64,000 bases of DNA. Source: Bacilli bacterium (GTDB lineage Bacteria > Bacillota_I > Bacilli_A > RF39 > UBA660). The notes under the pieces are model-generated. The model did not search any database. It worked only from the letters and a program-made list of their open reading frames with translations, and was not told where the DNA came from. Made by a program: the position numbers and the translations under genes. The stretch spans positions 40,660-104,659 of the forward strand of contig JAEDJT010000001.1 of NCBI GenBank assembly GCA_016296185.1. The letters run 5' to 3'. Of this stretch, positions 1 to 11,600 are shown one piece after another. Within the stretch, counting starts at the first letter, position 1. Every line of letters begins with the position of its first letter.

Positions 1-3000
1 CTTTACTAATACTTTTGATCCGGATACAAATACATATTATGTAACTGTACCAAATGAGAAAAAAGTTATTAGACCAACTGATGTTATTGCAATACCACAA
101 GATAATAATTCTAAGATAAATAAAAGTACAGAATTATCATTATCTACTACAACACAAAACGAATTTACAGTAACAGTAACAGCACCAGATGGATTTACAA
201 AACAAGATTATAAAATATATATTACAAGAGAAAAAGGAAGTAATGTAACAGTTACAAATATAATTCCTAAATTCGGATTCTTTGAAGAAACATTTAAATC
301 AGATAGAACAGATTATACATGGAAAGTTCCTAAAGGAACTACAGAAATATTAGCTAGTGATGTAACAGTATTAGTAGATGATGATTCAGCTTCTATATTA
401 AAGACATCTAAAGTTGATATGTCATCATATGATAAAACATTTGAAGTAACAGTAACATCAGAAGATGGTACAAATACAATGATTTATAACTTATATATTG
501 AATACGAATATTCAGCAAATGCATACTTATCATCATTAAATGTTGATAAAGGATACTATTTACCAGAATTCAAAGAAGATATATTTGAATATGATGTATA
601 TGTATATGATGATGTTGATGAAGTAACATTAACTGCAACCTTATCATCAAACAACTCTACATTAATAGGTGATGGTTTAGTTACATTAACAGATGAAGTA
701 ACAACAAGAGAAATAATAGTAACTGCAGAAGATGGAACAACAGAAACATATGTAATACGAATTAATAAAACATTAAAAACTGATCCAGGATTAAAAGATT
801 TATTCTTAAACGGATTAGATATAGAAATATCTGAAGATGATGATGATTACTTAGATAAAAAATGTACTGGTGATAGATGTATACTAAATCCATCATTTAA
901 TACAGATGTAATAAGTTATGATATAAAAGTTCCTTATGAGTATACATTACTTGATGTATTAGCTGTACCAATGAACGAACAACAAACAGTTAAAATTAAA
1001 GTAAATGATGTATATGTTAACGAATACGAATTACCATTAGGTGATACTAAAGTATTAGTTGAAGTATATGATATAATGAACAAACTTACCAGAACATATA
1101 CATTGAATATAAAAAGAGAACAATCAAATAATACTTATTTAAAATCATTAGAAGTAGATGGATTTATACTTGAAGAAGAGTTTAATAAACACGTACAAGA
1201 ATATACAGTTTATGTTGGTAAAAATATTGATTCAGTAGATATACTTGCAGAACCAGAAGAAGAAACATCTAAAATTAATTTGAACGGTTATAATTATTTA
1301 GATGATGGAGAAAATGATGCAACGATAGAAGTAGTTGCAAAAGATGGAACAACAAGAACATACATATTACATATTATAAAATCATCAATGTATAATAATA
1401 AAATTAAAATGATAACAGTATCAACAGGTGTGTTCTGGGATCTAACTCCTAAATTCAAACCAACAACAACTACATATACAACTACAGTTCCAGGAATATA
1501 TGATAAAGTAACAGTTGAAGCATCACCTGTAGACCCTACAACAATAATAGTAGGAACAGGAGAATATCCAATTGTAACAGGTAATAATGAAATTAAACTA
1601 TTCTCAACATCACCTGAAGATGGTGAAACAATAGTATATACAATTAATGTTATAAAACAAGAAAATACAAATGTAGATTTAAAAACATTAATTGTAGAAG
1701 AAGGAACATTAACACCTGTATTTGATAAAGGAATTACATCATATGGTGTTACAGTACAATCTGGAATTAATAAACTAAATATTCATGCAATACCTGATGA
1801 TCCAAGTAGTACTATTAAAATTACAGGAAATGATAATTTAGTAGCTGGTGAAAATAAAGTTAATATAATAGTAACTAGTGAAGATAAATCAGCTAGTAAA
1901 ACATATCAATTATTAGTTAATAAATTACCTAGTGATAATAATTATTTAAATAGTATTACAATTACAAATGAATTAGATGAAGAATATGTTTATACACCTT
2001 CATTTAATAAAGAAACAGATACTTATTATTTAAAAGTTCCTTATGATGTAGAAAGCGTTAATATAAATGCTACTTCTGAAGATAAAGGAGCAACAATAAA
2101 AGGTATTGGTAAAGAATATTTAAATTATGGAGTAAATAATAAAAATATAGCAGTAACTTCAGAATCAGGATTAGTAAAAGTATATAGTATTAATATCTAT
2201 AGAAATTATGACTTAAGATTAAAAGATATAGTTAGTTCTGAAGGTGATTTAACTCCAGAATTTGATCCTAATGTTAAAGAATATCAAATAGATGTACCAA
2301 ATGATATAAATGAAGTAACATTAGTAGCGCTTAAGTATTCAAATAAAGTTTCAGTTACAGGAAGTGGTACATATAACTTATTAACTGGACAAAATGAAAT
2401 TACATTTGTAGTATCAATACCAGAAGATGATGAAAACATTAACGTATATACAGTAATTATTAATAGAGCAAAAGATGATAATAACTATATTAAAGAATTA
2501 TCTGTAGATGGAATAATGACACCAGTATTTAATAAAGAAACTCAAGAATATACAGTAGATGTTAGAAAAAATGTTAGATCATTAAATGATATTAATTACA
2601 AATTAGATAGTAAAACATCAACTGCAGTAGTATTAAATAATGAATCATTCCTAAAAGATAATAATCCTAATAAAGTAATAATTAGAGTAACAAGTGAATC
2701 AGGAAAAACGAGAGATTACACACTAAATGTAATGTTAAGAGATGATGATTACTTCTCAAATAGATTAGCATCTTTAACTATTGATAATGGTTCATTAACT
2801 CCAGATTTCCATCCAGATATAAATAACTATGCAGTAACAGTTTCAAATTCAGTTTCTGAAATAAATATTGAAGGAATTGCTGAAAATGAAAGAGCAATAG
2901 TTACAGGAGATGGATTAATAAAACTAAATGTAGGAAGAAATGTAATACCTATAAAAGTTACAAGTCAAGATAAGCAAGAAAATATTTATAATGTTATCAT

Positions 3001-5575
3001 TTATAGAAATGAAAATAATGATGCAACATTACAAAGTTTAATTATTAAAGGACAAAATTATATTCCAATATTTAATAAAATAATTGAGAATTATAGTATG
3101 GAAATAGGTAGTGAATTTAATAGTTTAGATATTATTGCAACTCCTACAGATAATGATTCAACAGTTAAAATAATAGGTAATAACAATCTACATACTGGAG
3201 AAAATATTATAAGAATAGTAGTAACAGCACCAGATAAAATAACAACTAAGACATATACTATTACAGTTAATAAACAAGTAAGTAAAAATAATTATTTAAG
3301 TGAATTAAATGTAAGTGGATATGAATTTACAAATCCATTTATAAAAACAAATCAAGGACCATATGTAGTAAATGTTCCATCAGGTGTTAATTCAATTGTA
3401 GTTAATGCAACTCCAGAAGTAGATACAACAACTATTTATGGAGATGGAGTTAATACATTAGTACCTGGTAAAAATGTTATTTCAGTTAATGCAACTTCAG
3501 AATCAGGAGATACTAAAACATATACTATAATTGTTAATAAAGCATTAAGTACAGATTCAACATTAAAAGATATCTTATTATCTGATGAATCATTAATACC
3601 TGAATTTAATAGTGGTATTTATGAATATACAATTAATGTACCAGAAGAATTAGAAAGTATAACTGTTACTGGTATTGCAAATGATTCAAGTGCAAAAGTA
3701 GAAGGTAATGGTACTTATGATGTATATGAAGATTTTGATATTAATATTGTTGTAACAGCAGAAGATGGTAATAAAACTACATATAAAATTAATATTCATA
3801 GAGATATACCTGCATCATCATACTTAAAACAATTAATAGTAAAAGATGGAGAGTTATATCCTGGCTTCCATAAATTAATAACAAGTTATACTATATTAGT
3901 TCCTAACGAAATTAGATCATTGAATATGGTTTATTTACCAGAAGATGAAAATGCAAATGTTACAGTAACAGGTAATGAAAACTTTAAAGTAGGTACTAAT
4001 AAAGTACATATAATTGTAACTGCAACAGATGGAACAAGTACTGATTATGAAATTGCTGTCGTAAGACAAACAGTTGCATCTAATTACTTAAAATCATTAT
4101 CAGTTGATGGATATTCATTAACACCTATATTTGATAAAACTAATATGTACTATGAAACAACAGTACCTTTAGAAGTAGATAATATCAAGATTAAAGCTAC
4201 TGCCGAAGATCCAACATCTACAATAACAGGTACAGGATATGTATCAGTAAAACCTGGTTTAAATAAATATTACGTAACAGTAGAATCAGCAAGTGGTGTT
4301 ATAAGAACATATCAAATTGTAGTAAATAGAGCTAAATCAGATGATAATTATTTATTAACATTAGAATCTGATGTAGGAGAATTACTACCAGAATTTACTA
4401 AAGAAATTCATGAATATACAATTAATGTACCAGATAAAACAACTCAAATTACATTAAATGGTACAGTATCAGCTAATTCAAAAGTAAATGGATTAGGAAC
4501 ATCTGATGTTCCACTTGGTGAAACAACAAGAACAATAACAGTAACAAGTCAAAGTGGAGAAATAAATACTTATACAGTAAAAATAAAACGTGGTGCTTCT
4601 AAAAATACAGAATTAGATGACTTAGTACCAAGTAATGGTACATTAGAACCAGCATATACTAACGATATTACAGAATACACAATGGATTTAGATGATAATA
4701 TAAATATAATAAATTTCATTGCTAATCCTACTGATAAAGATGCTAAAGTAACAACAGACGATATAATGGTACTTAACTATGGTGAAAACACATATCATGT
4801 AAATGTATTAGCAGAAGATGGAGTAACAGAAAGAAATATTACAATAAAGATTACTCGTAAAAAAGATATTCAAAAAATAGAAGCTAGTACACATAAAGTA
4901 TACTTAGAAATAGGTGAAACTAAAGATATTAAATACATAATTACACCAAATGATACAACATATCCAACTGCAACATGGTCATCAAAAGATACAACTATTG
5001 CAACAATAGATCAAGATGGAAGAATAAAAGGTATTGGATATGGTTCAACAACTATTCAAATAACTAGTGATCATGACTCTACTATTTATGACACAGTAAC
5101 AGTAATGGTAATGAGTAAAAAGATATTATCTGATGATTATGTAATAGTAAGAAATGAATTAGATACACCTGAAGAAGATAAAGTTCTTGAACATATTATT
5201 GGTTTAGAACCAAAAATGACTATAAAAGAATTTATTTCAAAAATAAAAAATGAAGAAACAATGTTGAAAGTATATGATATGGATGATAACTTATTAAGTG
5301 ATACAGATTATATTGGCACAGGATGCAAAGTAAAATTAGTATTTGAGGATGCTGTATTAGATGAATTGACAATCATTGTAAGAGGAGACCTAAACGGTGA
5401 TGGAGATATAACAACAGCAGACTATGTTAAGATGAAAAACTATATTTTAAAGAAAATAGAGTTTAATAGAATTGAAATGCTTGCTGGAGATTTAACACAA
5501 AGTAGTTCAATAGGAACAACTGACTACGTTAAATTGAAGAATTATATCTTGAAGAAAATACCTTCAGTTAACTAA
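1..5575 (+). CDS. Giant cadherin-like repeat surface protein with C-terminal dockerin-like module (5' partial)
   Basis: The reading frame is open from base 2 to the TAA at 5573-5575, so the gene starts outside the window; 1857 residues are visible. The visible part is about 18 tandem units of 85-100 residues. Each has an L-x-x-L start, a 'G-x-L-x-P-x-F' strand, 'Y-x-V-x-V-P' and a 'T-Y-x-I-x-V-x-R' end, the pattern of the cadherin-like beta-sandwich family (PF12733). A Big2-like Ig domain follows at visible residues about 1623-1709. A dockerin type I-like tail (about 1795-1857) has one complete Ca-loop, DLNGDGDITTAD, and one degenerate loop, DLTQSSSIGTTD. No LPXTG sorting motif is present. 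The protein is inferred to be secreted and held on the surface, possibly by cohesin-dockerin pairing. Its units match the last 18 units of the next gene in the same order, so the two are tandem paralogues. Confidence 0.9.
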   Translation, partial: FTNTFDPDTNTYYVTVPNEKKVIRPTDVIAIPQDNNSKINKSTELSLSTTTQNEFTVTVTAPDGFTKQDYKIYITREKGSNVTVTNIIPKFGFFEETFKSDRTDYTWKVPKGTTEILASDVTVLVDDDSASILKTSKVDMSSYDKTFEVTVTSEDGTNTMIYNLYIEYEYSANAYLSSLNVDKGYYLPEFKEDIFEYDVYVYDDVDEVTLTATLSSNNSTLIGDGLVTLTDEVTTREIIVTAEDGTTETYVIRINKTLKTDPGLKDLFLNGLDIEISEDDDDYLDKKCTGDRCILNPSFNTDVISYDIKVPYEYTLLDVLAVPMNEQQTVKIKVNDVYVNEYELPLGDTKVLVEVYDIMNKLTRTYTLNIKREQSNNTYLKSLEVDGFILEEEFNKHVQEYTVYVGKNIDSVDILAEPEEETSKINLNGYNYLDDGENDATIEVVAKDGTTRTYILHIIKSSMYNNKIKMITVSTGVFWDLTPKFKPTTTTYTTTVPGIYDKVTVEASPVDPTTIIVGTGEYPIVTGNNEIKLFSTSPEDGETIVYTINVIKQENTNVDLKTLIVEEGTLTPVFDKGITSYGVTVQSGINKLNIHAIPDDPSSTIKITGNDNLVAGENKVNIIVTSEDKSASKTYQLLVNKLPSDNNYLNSITITNELDEEYVYTPSFNKETDTYYLKVPYDVESVNINATSEDKGATIKGIGKEYLNYGVNNKNIAVTSESGLVKVYSINIYRNYDLRLKDIVSSEGDLTPEFDPNVKEYQIDVPNDINEVTLVALKYSNKVSVTGSGTYNLLTGQNEITFVVSIPEDDENINVYTVIINRAKDDNNYIKELSVDGIMTPVFNKETQEYTVDVRKNVRSLNDINYKLDSKTSTAVVLNNESFLKDNNPNKVIIRVTSESGKTRDYTLNVMLRDDDYFSNRLASLTIDNGSLTPDFHPDINNYAVTVSNSVSEINIEGIAENERAIVTGDGLIKLNVGRNVIPIKVTSQDKQENIYNVIIYRNENNDATLQSLIIKGQNYIPIFNKIIENYSMEIGSEFNSLDIIATPTDNDSTVKIIGNNNLHTGENIIRIVVTAPDKITTKTYTITVNKQVSKNNYLSELNVSGYEFTNPFIKTNQGPYVVNVPSGVNSIVVNATPEVDTTTIYGDGVNTLVPGKNVISVNATSESGDTKTYTIIVNKALSTDSTLKDILLSDESLIPEFNSGIYEYTINVPEELESITVTGIANDSSAKVEGNGTYDVYEDFDINIVVTAEDGNKTTYKINIHRDIPASSYLKQLIVKDGELYPGFHKLITSYTILVPNEIRSLNMVYLPEDENANVTVTGNENFKVGTNKVHIIVTATDGTSTDYEIAVVRQTVASNYLKSLSVDGYSLTPIFDKTNMYYETTVPLEVDNIKIKATAEDPTSTITGTGYVSVKPGLNKYYVTVESASGVIRTYQIVVNRAKSDDNYLLTLESDVGELLPEFTKEIHEYTINVPDKTTQITLNGTVSANSKVNGLGTSDVPLGETTRTITVTSQSGEINTYTVKIKRGASKNTELDDLVPSNGTLEPAYTNDITEYTMDLDDNINIINFIANPTDKDAKVTTDDIMVLNYGENTYHVNVLAEDGVTERNITIKITRKKDIQKIEASTHKVYLEIGETKDIKYIITPNDTTYPTATWSSKDTTIATIDQDGRIKGIGYGSTTIQITSDHDSTIYDTVTVMVMSKKILSDDYVIVRNELDTPEEDKVLEHIIGLEPKMTIKEFISKIKNEETMLKVYDMDDNLLSDTDYIGTGCKVKLVFEDAVLDELTIIVRGDLNGDGDITTADYVKMKNYILKKIEFNRIEMLAGDLTQSSSIGTTDYVKLKNYILKKIPSVN
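2..4866 (+). repeat. Tandem cadherin-like beta-sandwich repeats (about 18 units)
   Basis: Protein-level repeats of about 90 residues. Units are divergent within the gene but pair one-to-one with units 22-39 of the downstream giant gene. For example, the FWDLTPKF unit near 1435 pairs with the one near 15690, and the unit with ELYPGFHKLIT near 3850 pairs with 18090. Confidence 0.85.
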
Positions 5576-5603
5576 AAAAAGACCTTAAAAAGGTCTTTTT
5601 TTT
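5574..5603 (+). terminator. Intrinsic terminator after first giant gene
   Basis: AAAAAGACCTT pairs with AAGGTCTTTTT across a short A-rich loop and runs into a T tract. The stem begins at the stop codon. Confidence 0.85.
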
Positions 5604-5638
5604 ATCCTATTTTTATTTAAAAAAGTACATATTTATAG

Positions 5639-5659
5639 TATAATATTATATATAAGGAT
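5639..5659 (+). promoter_or_regulatory. -10 box and SD of the second giant gene
   Basis: TATAAT at 5639-5644, directly after the preceding terminator, with no convincing -35. AAGGAT at 5654-5659 is 6 bases upstream of TTG 5666 and 18 bases upstream of ATG 5678. SD spacing therefore favours the TTG start. Confidence 0.55.
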
Positions 5660-5665
5660 AGTAAG

Positions 5666-8600
5666 TTGGTAATTGTTATGGATAGACGTATTTTTAACAA
5701 TTTATTTTTTTATGAAAAAATAGTATTAATGATTTCGTTAATACTTTTTTGTGTTTTACCAATTACTGTCAAAGCAGAAGATGTTATATATAATTTTGAT
5801 TATTCTGGAAAAGAAGAAGTACTAGAAATCAAATATGGTGGATGGTACAAAGTTGAAGTTTGGGGTGGCCAAGGTGGATATGGTTTATGTAATGGTAGCC
5901 GATGTGGAAGTGCCCTAGGATATGGTGGATATTCAGAAGGTGTAGTATTTCTAAAAAGAGGAGAAAAATTATATATCAACGTTGGTGGAAAAGGTACAAA
6001 TGGTACATATAGAGTAAACTCTGCCGGTGGTTATAACGGTGGTGGTAATGGTTCTTGGGATGGTAGTGATGATGAATCTTCAGCCGGTGGTGGAGGTGCA
6101 ACACATATCGCATTTGAATCAGGATTACTTAAAGAATTATCAGATAAAAGAGATCAAGTATTAATCGTAGCCGGTGGTGGAGGAGGTTCTTCATGGTCGT
6201 ACACTGCTGGTGCCGGTGGAGGATATAGAGGTGCTACAAATAGTACTACTAATCCAACTGAAGTATCACAAACAACAGGTTATGCCTTTGGACAAGGACA
6301 AAATGCATCAGGTGTAGCTGATTCCGACGGTGTCGGAGGCGGCGGAGGCGGCTGGTATGGTGGTTATATGTATAACTCATCAGGTCGTTCAAGTGGTTCA
6401 GGTGGATCCGGTTATATAGCTAGCGAAAGATTAATTAGTTATAATGATACAACAAAGAAAATGTATTGTTATAATTGTCCAACATCCACTGATGCAAATA
6501 CATATACAGTGACTACAACAAATGTAAGTGCAACTGCAACATCAGAATATGCAAAAATAGATAATGGTTATGCAAGAATTACATTAGTTCATAAAGGAAA
6601 TACAAATGCTAATTTAAGTAACATTGAAATTACAGGTGCTACAGCTTCTTGGGATAAAACATTTAATTCAAACACATATGAGTACACATTAACATTTGGT
6701 ACTGAAGATAAAACAATTAACATTAAAGGTATTCCAGAAGAAAATGTAACAACTGTTGATCCTGAAGAATTAGAATATGATATACCAGTCGGTACATCTT
6801 CAGTATCCTTAATATCTACAGCAGAATCAGGAGACATATTAATATATAAATTAAACATAAAAAGAAATGCTTCAAACTATCCTTATTTAAAAAGCATTTC
6901 AATTGATGGTGAAGAAATAAAAGGATTTAGTCCTACAAAATTAGAATACGATATTAACGTACCTTATTATGTAGAAACAATTGATATTGGAAGTATTTCA
7001 GGTAGAACAAACCAAATAATATCTAAAATAGGAAAAGTTAATTTAAAAACAGGTTCACAAACATATGAAATAACTTCTAAATCAGAAGATAAAACAAATA
7101 TTGTAACTTATAAAATAAATGTATTTAGAGAACACTCAGCTTATATAAAAGAATTATCAATAAAAGATTATCAACTTACAAATGAATATAAACCAGAAAC
7201 TTTAACTTACGATATAGATGTATTAAGTAGCGATATTTCATTAGATATAAATCCAATCTTATACGATGAACAAGCAACTTATACAATAAAAGATGCTGAT
7301 TTTATGATTAATCAAAATGGTACTATAACTATTACAGTTACAGAACCAAATTCAATTACAAAAACATACACAATAAATTATCATAAAATTTCAGCACAAC
7401 CAAAAGACTTAACTTGTTCTAATGATTATGAAGAATACATAGTACCATTTACAGGCTTGTATAAATTAGAAGTTTGGGGAGCACAAGGTGGAGGTTCTCA
7501 AGTAAATGGAAATGGAAACTTAGGTGTTGGTGGTAAAGGTGGATATTCTACAGGTACTATCAATTTAAAATACGGAACAAAATTATATTTATATGCCGGA
7601 TGCCAAGGTGGAGTATCAAATGGTGGACTAGCTGCTGGTGGATTTAATGGTGGAGGTTCAACATGGGCATCAAGTAATGGAGATCCTGCCGGAGGCGGTG
7701 GAGGAGCTTCAGATATTAGATTATATGAAAATAGTTTATACAACAGAGTAATCGTTGCCGGAGGCGGTGGCGGTGGAGGAGAAGATAGTGAAGCCGGAGG
7801 ATGCGGTGGTGGCGAACGTGGTTGCCAAGGCGCTAGTGGAACTAATGCTCCAGGAACTCAAACGTCAGGAACTGCAGGTGGTGTCTTCGGATATGGTGCT
7901 AATACACCATACGACGGAGGCGGCGGTGGTGGCGGCTGGTACGGTGGTGGAACAAGTGGAGGTTCACAAACCATTCCAACAGGAAATAGTGGTAGTGATG
8001 CAAATGGTGGATCAGGTGGATCAGGATTTGTATTTAAACAAAGTACTGCTATTAATGTACCAACCGATTATCAATTAACTGAAAATGATTATTTAGATAA
8101 TGAAGCTTATACAGTAAATGGAAATACTGAAATGCCAAGTCATGATGGTTTAACAACAATGACAGGTAATACAGGAAATGGTTATGTTAAAGTTACGTTA
8201 ATATCTCAATCAAAAAACAACTACTTATCCGAACTTAAAACAGATGTTGGAACATTAGTTCCAGAATTCGATCCAAGAATTACTAACTACGAAATAACTG
8301 TTAATAAATATGTTTCAGAAATTACTGTTGATGGTGAAGTATCAGATATAAATTCAACAGTAACAGGATTTGGTACTTATGAATTACCAATAGGAGATAC
8401 AATTATAATTAGTATTCCAGTAACAAGCGAATCTGGTGATATAAGAGTATACAAAATTGCTGTTACAAGAGAAGCCTTAGCAAAAGGTGAACATTCAACA
8501 AAACTTGCAACATTAGTATTAAGCGATAATGAATTTGAAACAAATCCAAAATTCGAAAGTGAGACTACTGAATATACAATTGAAATACCAGATACTATAA

Positions 8601-11600
8601 TATCAATTCCAGTAGAAACTTCACTTTATGATAAAGAATCTAATGTTCAAATTACAGGAAATGGTTATATTAAACCAGGAAAAAATGGATTAATAACAAT
8701 TACTGTAACAAGTCCTTATGTATCTTCAACAGTTTATAAAATTAAAGTTGTAAGAGAAGGTGGAATTGAAGAAGCAGAATATGGTTATAATTACACTGGG
8801 AAGGAAGAAATATTTACAGCTCCAGTTTCTGGTTATTACAAATTAGAAACATGGGGAGCACAAGGTGGATATGGTTTATGTAACGGCGGACGCTGTGGCG
8901 GAGCATATGGTTACGGTGGATATGCATCAGGTGCAATAAAACTAAAAAAAGGTGATCAATTATATATTAACGTTGGTAGTAAAGGCCAAGATGGAACATA
9001 TAGAGTTAACGCTGCTGGAGGTTATAACGGCGGTGGTAATGGTTCTTGGGATGGTCGTGACGACGAATCATCTGGTGGTGGTGGAGGTGCAACTTCAATT
9101 GCAACTACATCAGGATTATTATCAACATTAGAAAATAAAAAAGACCAAGTAATAATAGTAGCCGGAGGCGGTGGAGGTTCTTCATGGACATATACTGCCG
9201 GTGCTGGTGGAGGATTTAGAGGTGCTACAAATGGTACTACTAATCCAACTGAAGTATCACAAACAACAGGTTATGCCTTTGGACAAGGACAAAATGCTTC
9301 AGGTGCAGCTGATTCCGATGGTGTCGGAGGCGGCGGAGGCGGCTGGTATGGTGGTTATATGTATAACTATTCAGGCCGTTCAAGTGGATCAGGTGGTTCT
9401 GGATATATTGGAAACAATCAATTAGTATCATATCGTGATACAGTTAAAAACATGTATTGTTATAATTGTTTAGAATCAACAGAAGAAGATACATATACAA
9501 TCTCAACAACTAAGTATAGTGCATTACCAACTTCTAACTATGCTAAATCAGGAGATGGATATGTTAGAATTACAAAATTAGAAGATCCTAGTACAAATAA
9601 TTTCTTATCATTTATAACTTTAAGCGCAACTAGATATGATAATGATGAAGTAAGCGATAAAGAAATAAGTCCATCATTTAATATGGAAGTAACAGATTAC
9701 TATATAACTTTAAATGATATGGAAACAATAATAAATATAAATGCAAAATTAGAAGATTCAAGAGCATCTATTGATGGATTAGGAGAACATGAAGTGCCAG
9801 CAGGTACAACAACATATCCAATTACTGTTACAGCAGAATCAGGAGATGTTAAAACATATAACATTCATGTTACTAGACCAGCAAATAACAATCCATTCCC
9901 AGATAATGTAATTATCAATGGTTTAGTACCAAGTTTATGCTCTGCAGATAGTTCATATTGTTTCTTAAAAGACGAAAGTAATAATCAAGTATCTTTCGAT
10001 AACAAAACACATACTTACTACCTAACTGTTCCATCGAGAATTAAACAATTATACTTTAATGTTGAACTTGGACATCCATATCAAGCAGTAAATGGAGAAG
10101 GAAGAGTAAGTTTAAAAGGTGGAGATAATAATATTACTATTACAGTTAAATCAGAAGCTGCATTAGACAAAGATGATACAAGTTTAGTAGAAAATGTGGA
10201 TTATTCTGTTTATAACTTCATAGTAGTAAGAGATATGACAGGTAATACTGATTTAGAAGAATTTGTAATTCTAGATCCTAATAGAGATATAAATTATAAT
10301 CCAGATATTACAGAATATTATGTTTCAGTACCTAATGAATATGATAAATGGCAATTAAATAACGTAAATGAAAAACAAGATTATTCTTGCCCAGAAGATA
10401 GTGAAGATTGTATTCCACAAAATATATTACAATTATTCATAAAAACAGATGATGAAAATGCAACATATATCATAACTGATAAAAAAGAATTAGAAGTAGG
10501 AATGAATGAAATAGATGTATTAGTTACTGCAGCAAATGGAGAAACAAAAACTTACATCCTAAACGTTTATAGAGAAAAAAATGAAAACGTATATCTATCT
10601 TCATTAGAAGTAAGTAACAATACAACTATTTATTCATTAATTCCTGAATTTAATAAAATAATTACAGGTACATATTACGTTACAGTTCCAAATTATATTG
10701 ATACAGTTAATGTTAACGGAACACCAGAAGTAAATACAACTATTGTTTTAGGAAATGGTGAATACGAATTAGTTACAACAAAAGCTAATAAGGTAACTAT
10801 AACAACAACAGCAGAAAATGGAACTACAGAAATTTATACATTATCTATTACAAGAGAAAAGAATAATAATAATGACTTAACAAATATTATAATTAGTGAT
10901 GATAACAAAAATTACGAATTAAAACCAGAATTTGATAAAGAAATATTAAGTTACAATGTAACTGTTGATGAAGGCGTTAATAAAGTAAATATTGTTGCTA
11001 ACACATTAAAAGATACTACAAATTACAGATTACTAGATAATACTAGTATTAAAGTAGGTAATAATGTTAAGAGAATTATGGCTATTGCTGAAGATGGAAC
11101 TAGTAAAATATATACAATTAATATTTATCGTCCAGCAAGTACCAATAATTACCTAAGTGATTTAATAGTAAAAAATGGTGATAAACAATTTGAATTATCA
11201 CAATTAGATGAATCAGGTATTATCGGAAAAGGATTTGATAAAGAAAATAATAAATATCAAATAGAAGTAGAAAATGATATAAAAACTATAAATGTAAATG
11301 GTATTAAAGATATTAGTTTATCAACAGTCAAAGGTAATGGAAATTATTCATTATCAGTTGGAGAAAACAACATAAGTATTAATGTAACAAATGAAGCTGG
11401 AGAAACAAGAACATATACATTAACAGTTATTAGAAAACCTAATAGTAATGCATATTTAAAATCAATAACTACAAGCGAAGGAATCATAGTTCCTGAGTTT
11501 AATAAAGAAGAACAAAAATATGTAGTTAATATAGAAAATAATGTAAGTTCATTTAGCATTACAGCTATAGCTGATGTTAATACAACAAGTATTAATGGTG

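Noticed and set aside
5371..5575. Sortase anchoring of the giant proteins
   Set aside because: No LPXTG-like motif, hydrophobic tail or basic end follows the dockerin-like module in either gene.
6226..9400. Possible CRISPR-like or satellite repeats
   Set aside because: The repeated DNA is in frame and codes for duplicated Gly-rich domains; there is no regular repeat-spacer pattern.
7498..9425. Long alternative-frame and antisense open frames across the Gly-rich blocks
   Set aside because: They arise from GGN-rich codons of the real gene, have no SD, and give low-complexity Pro- or Val-rich products.
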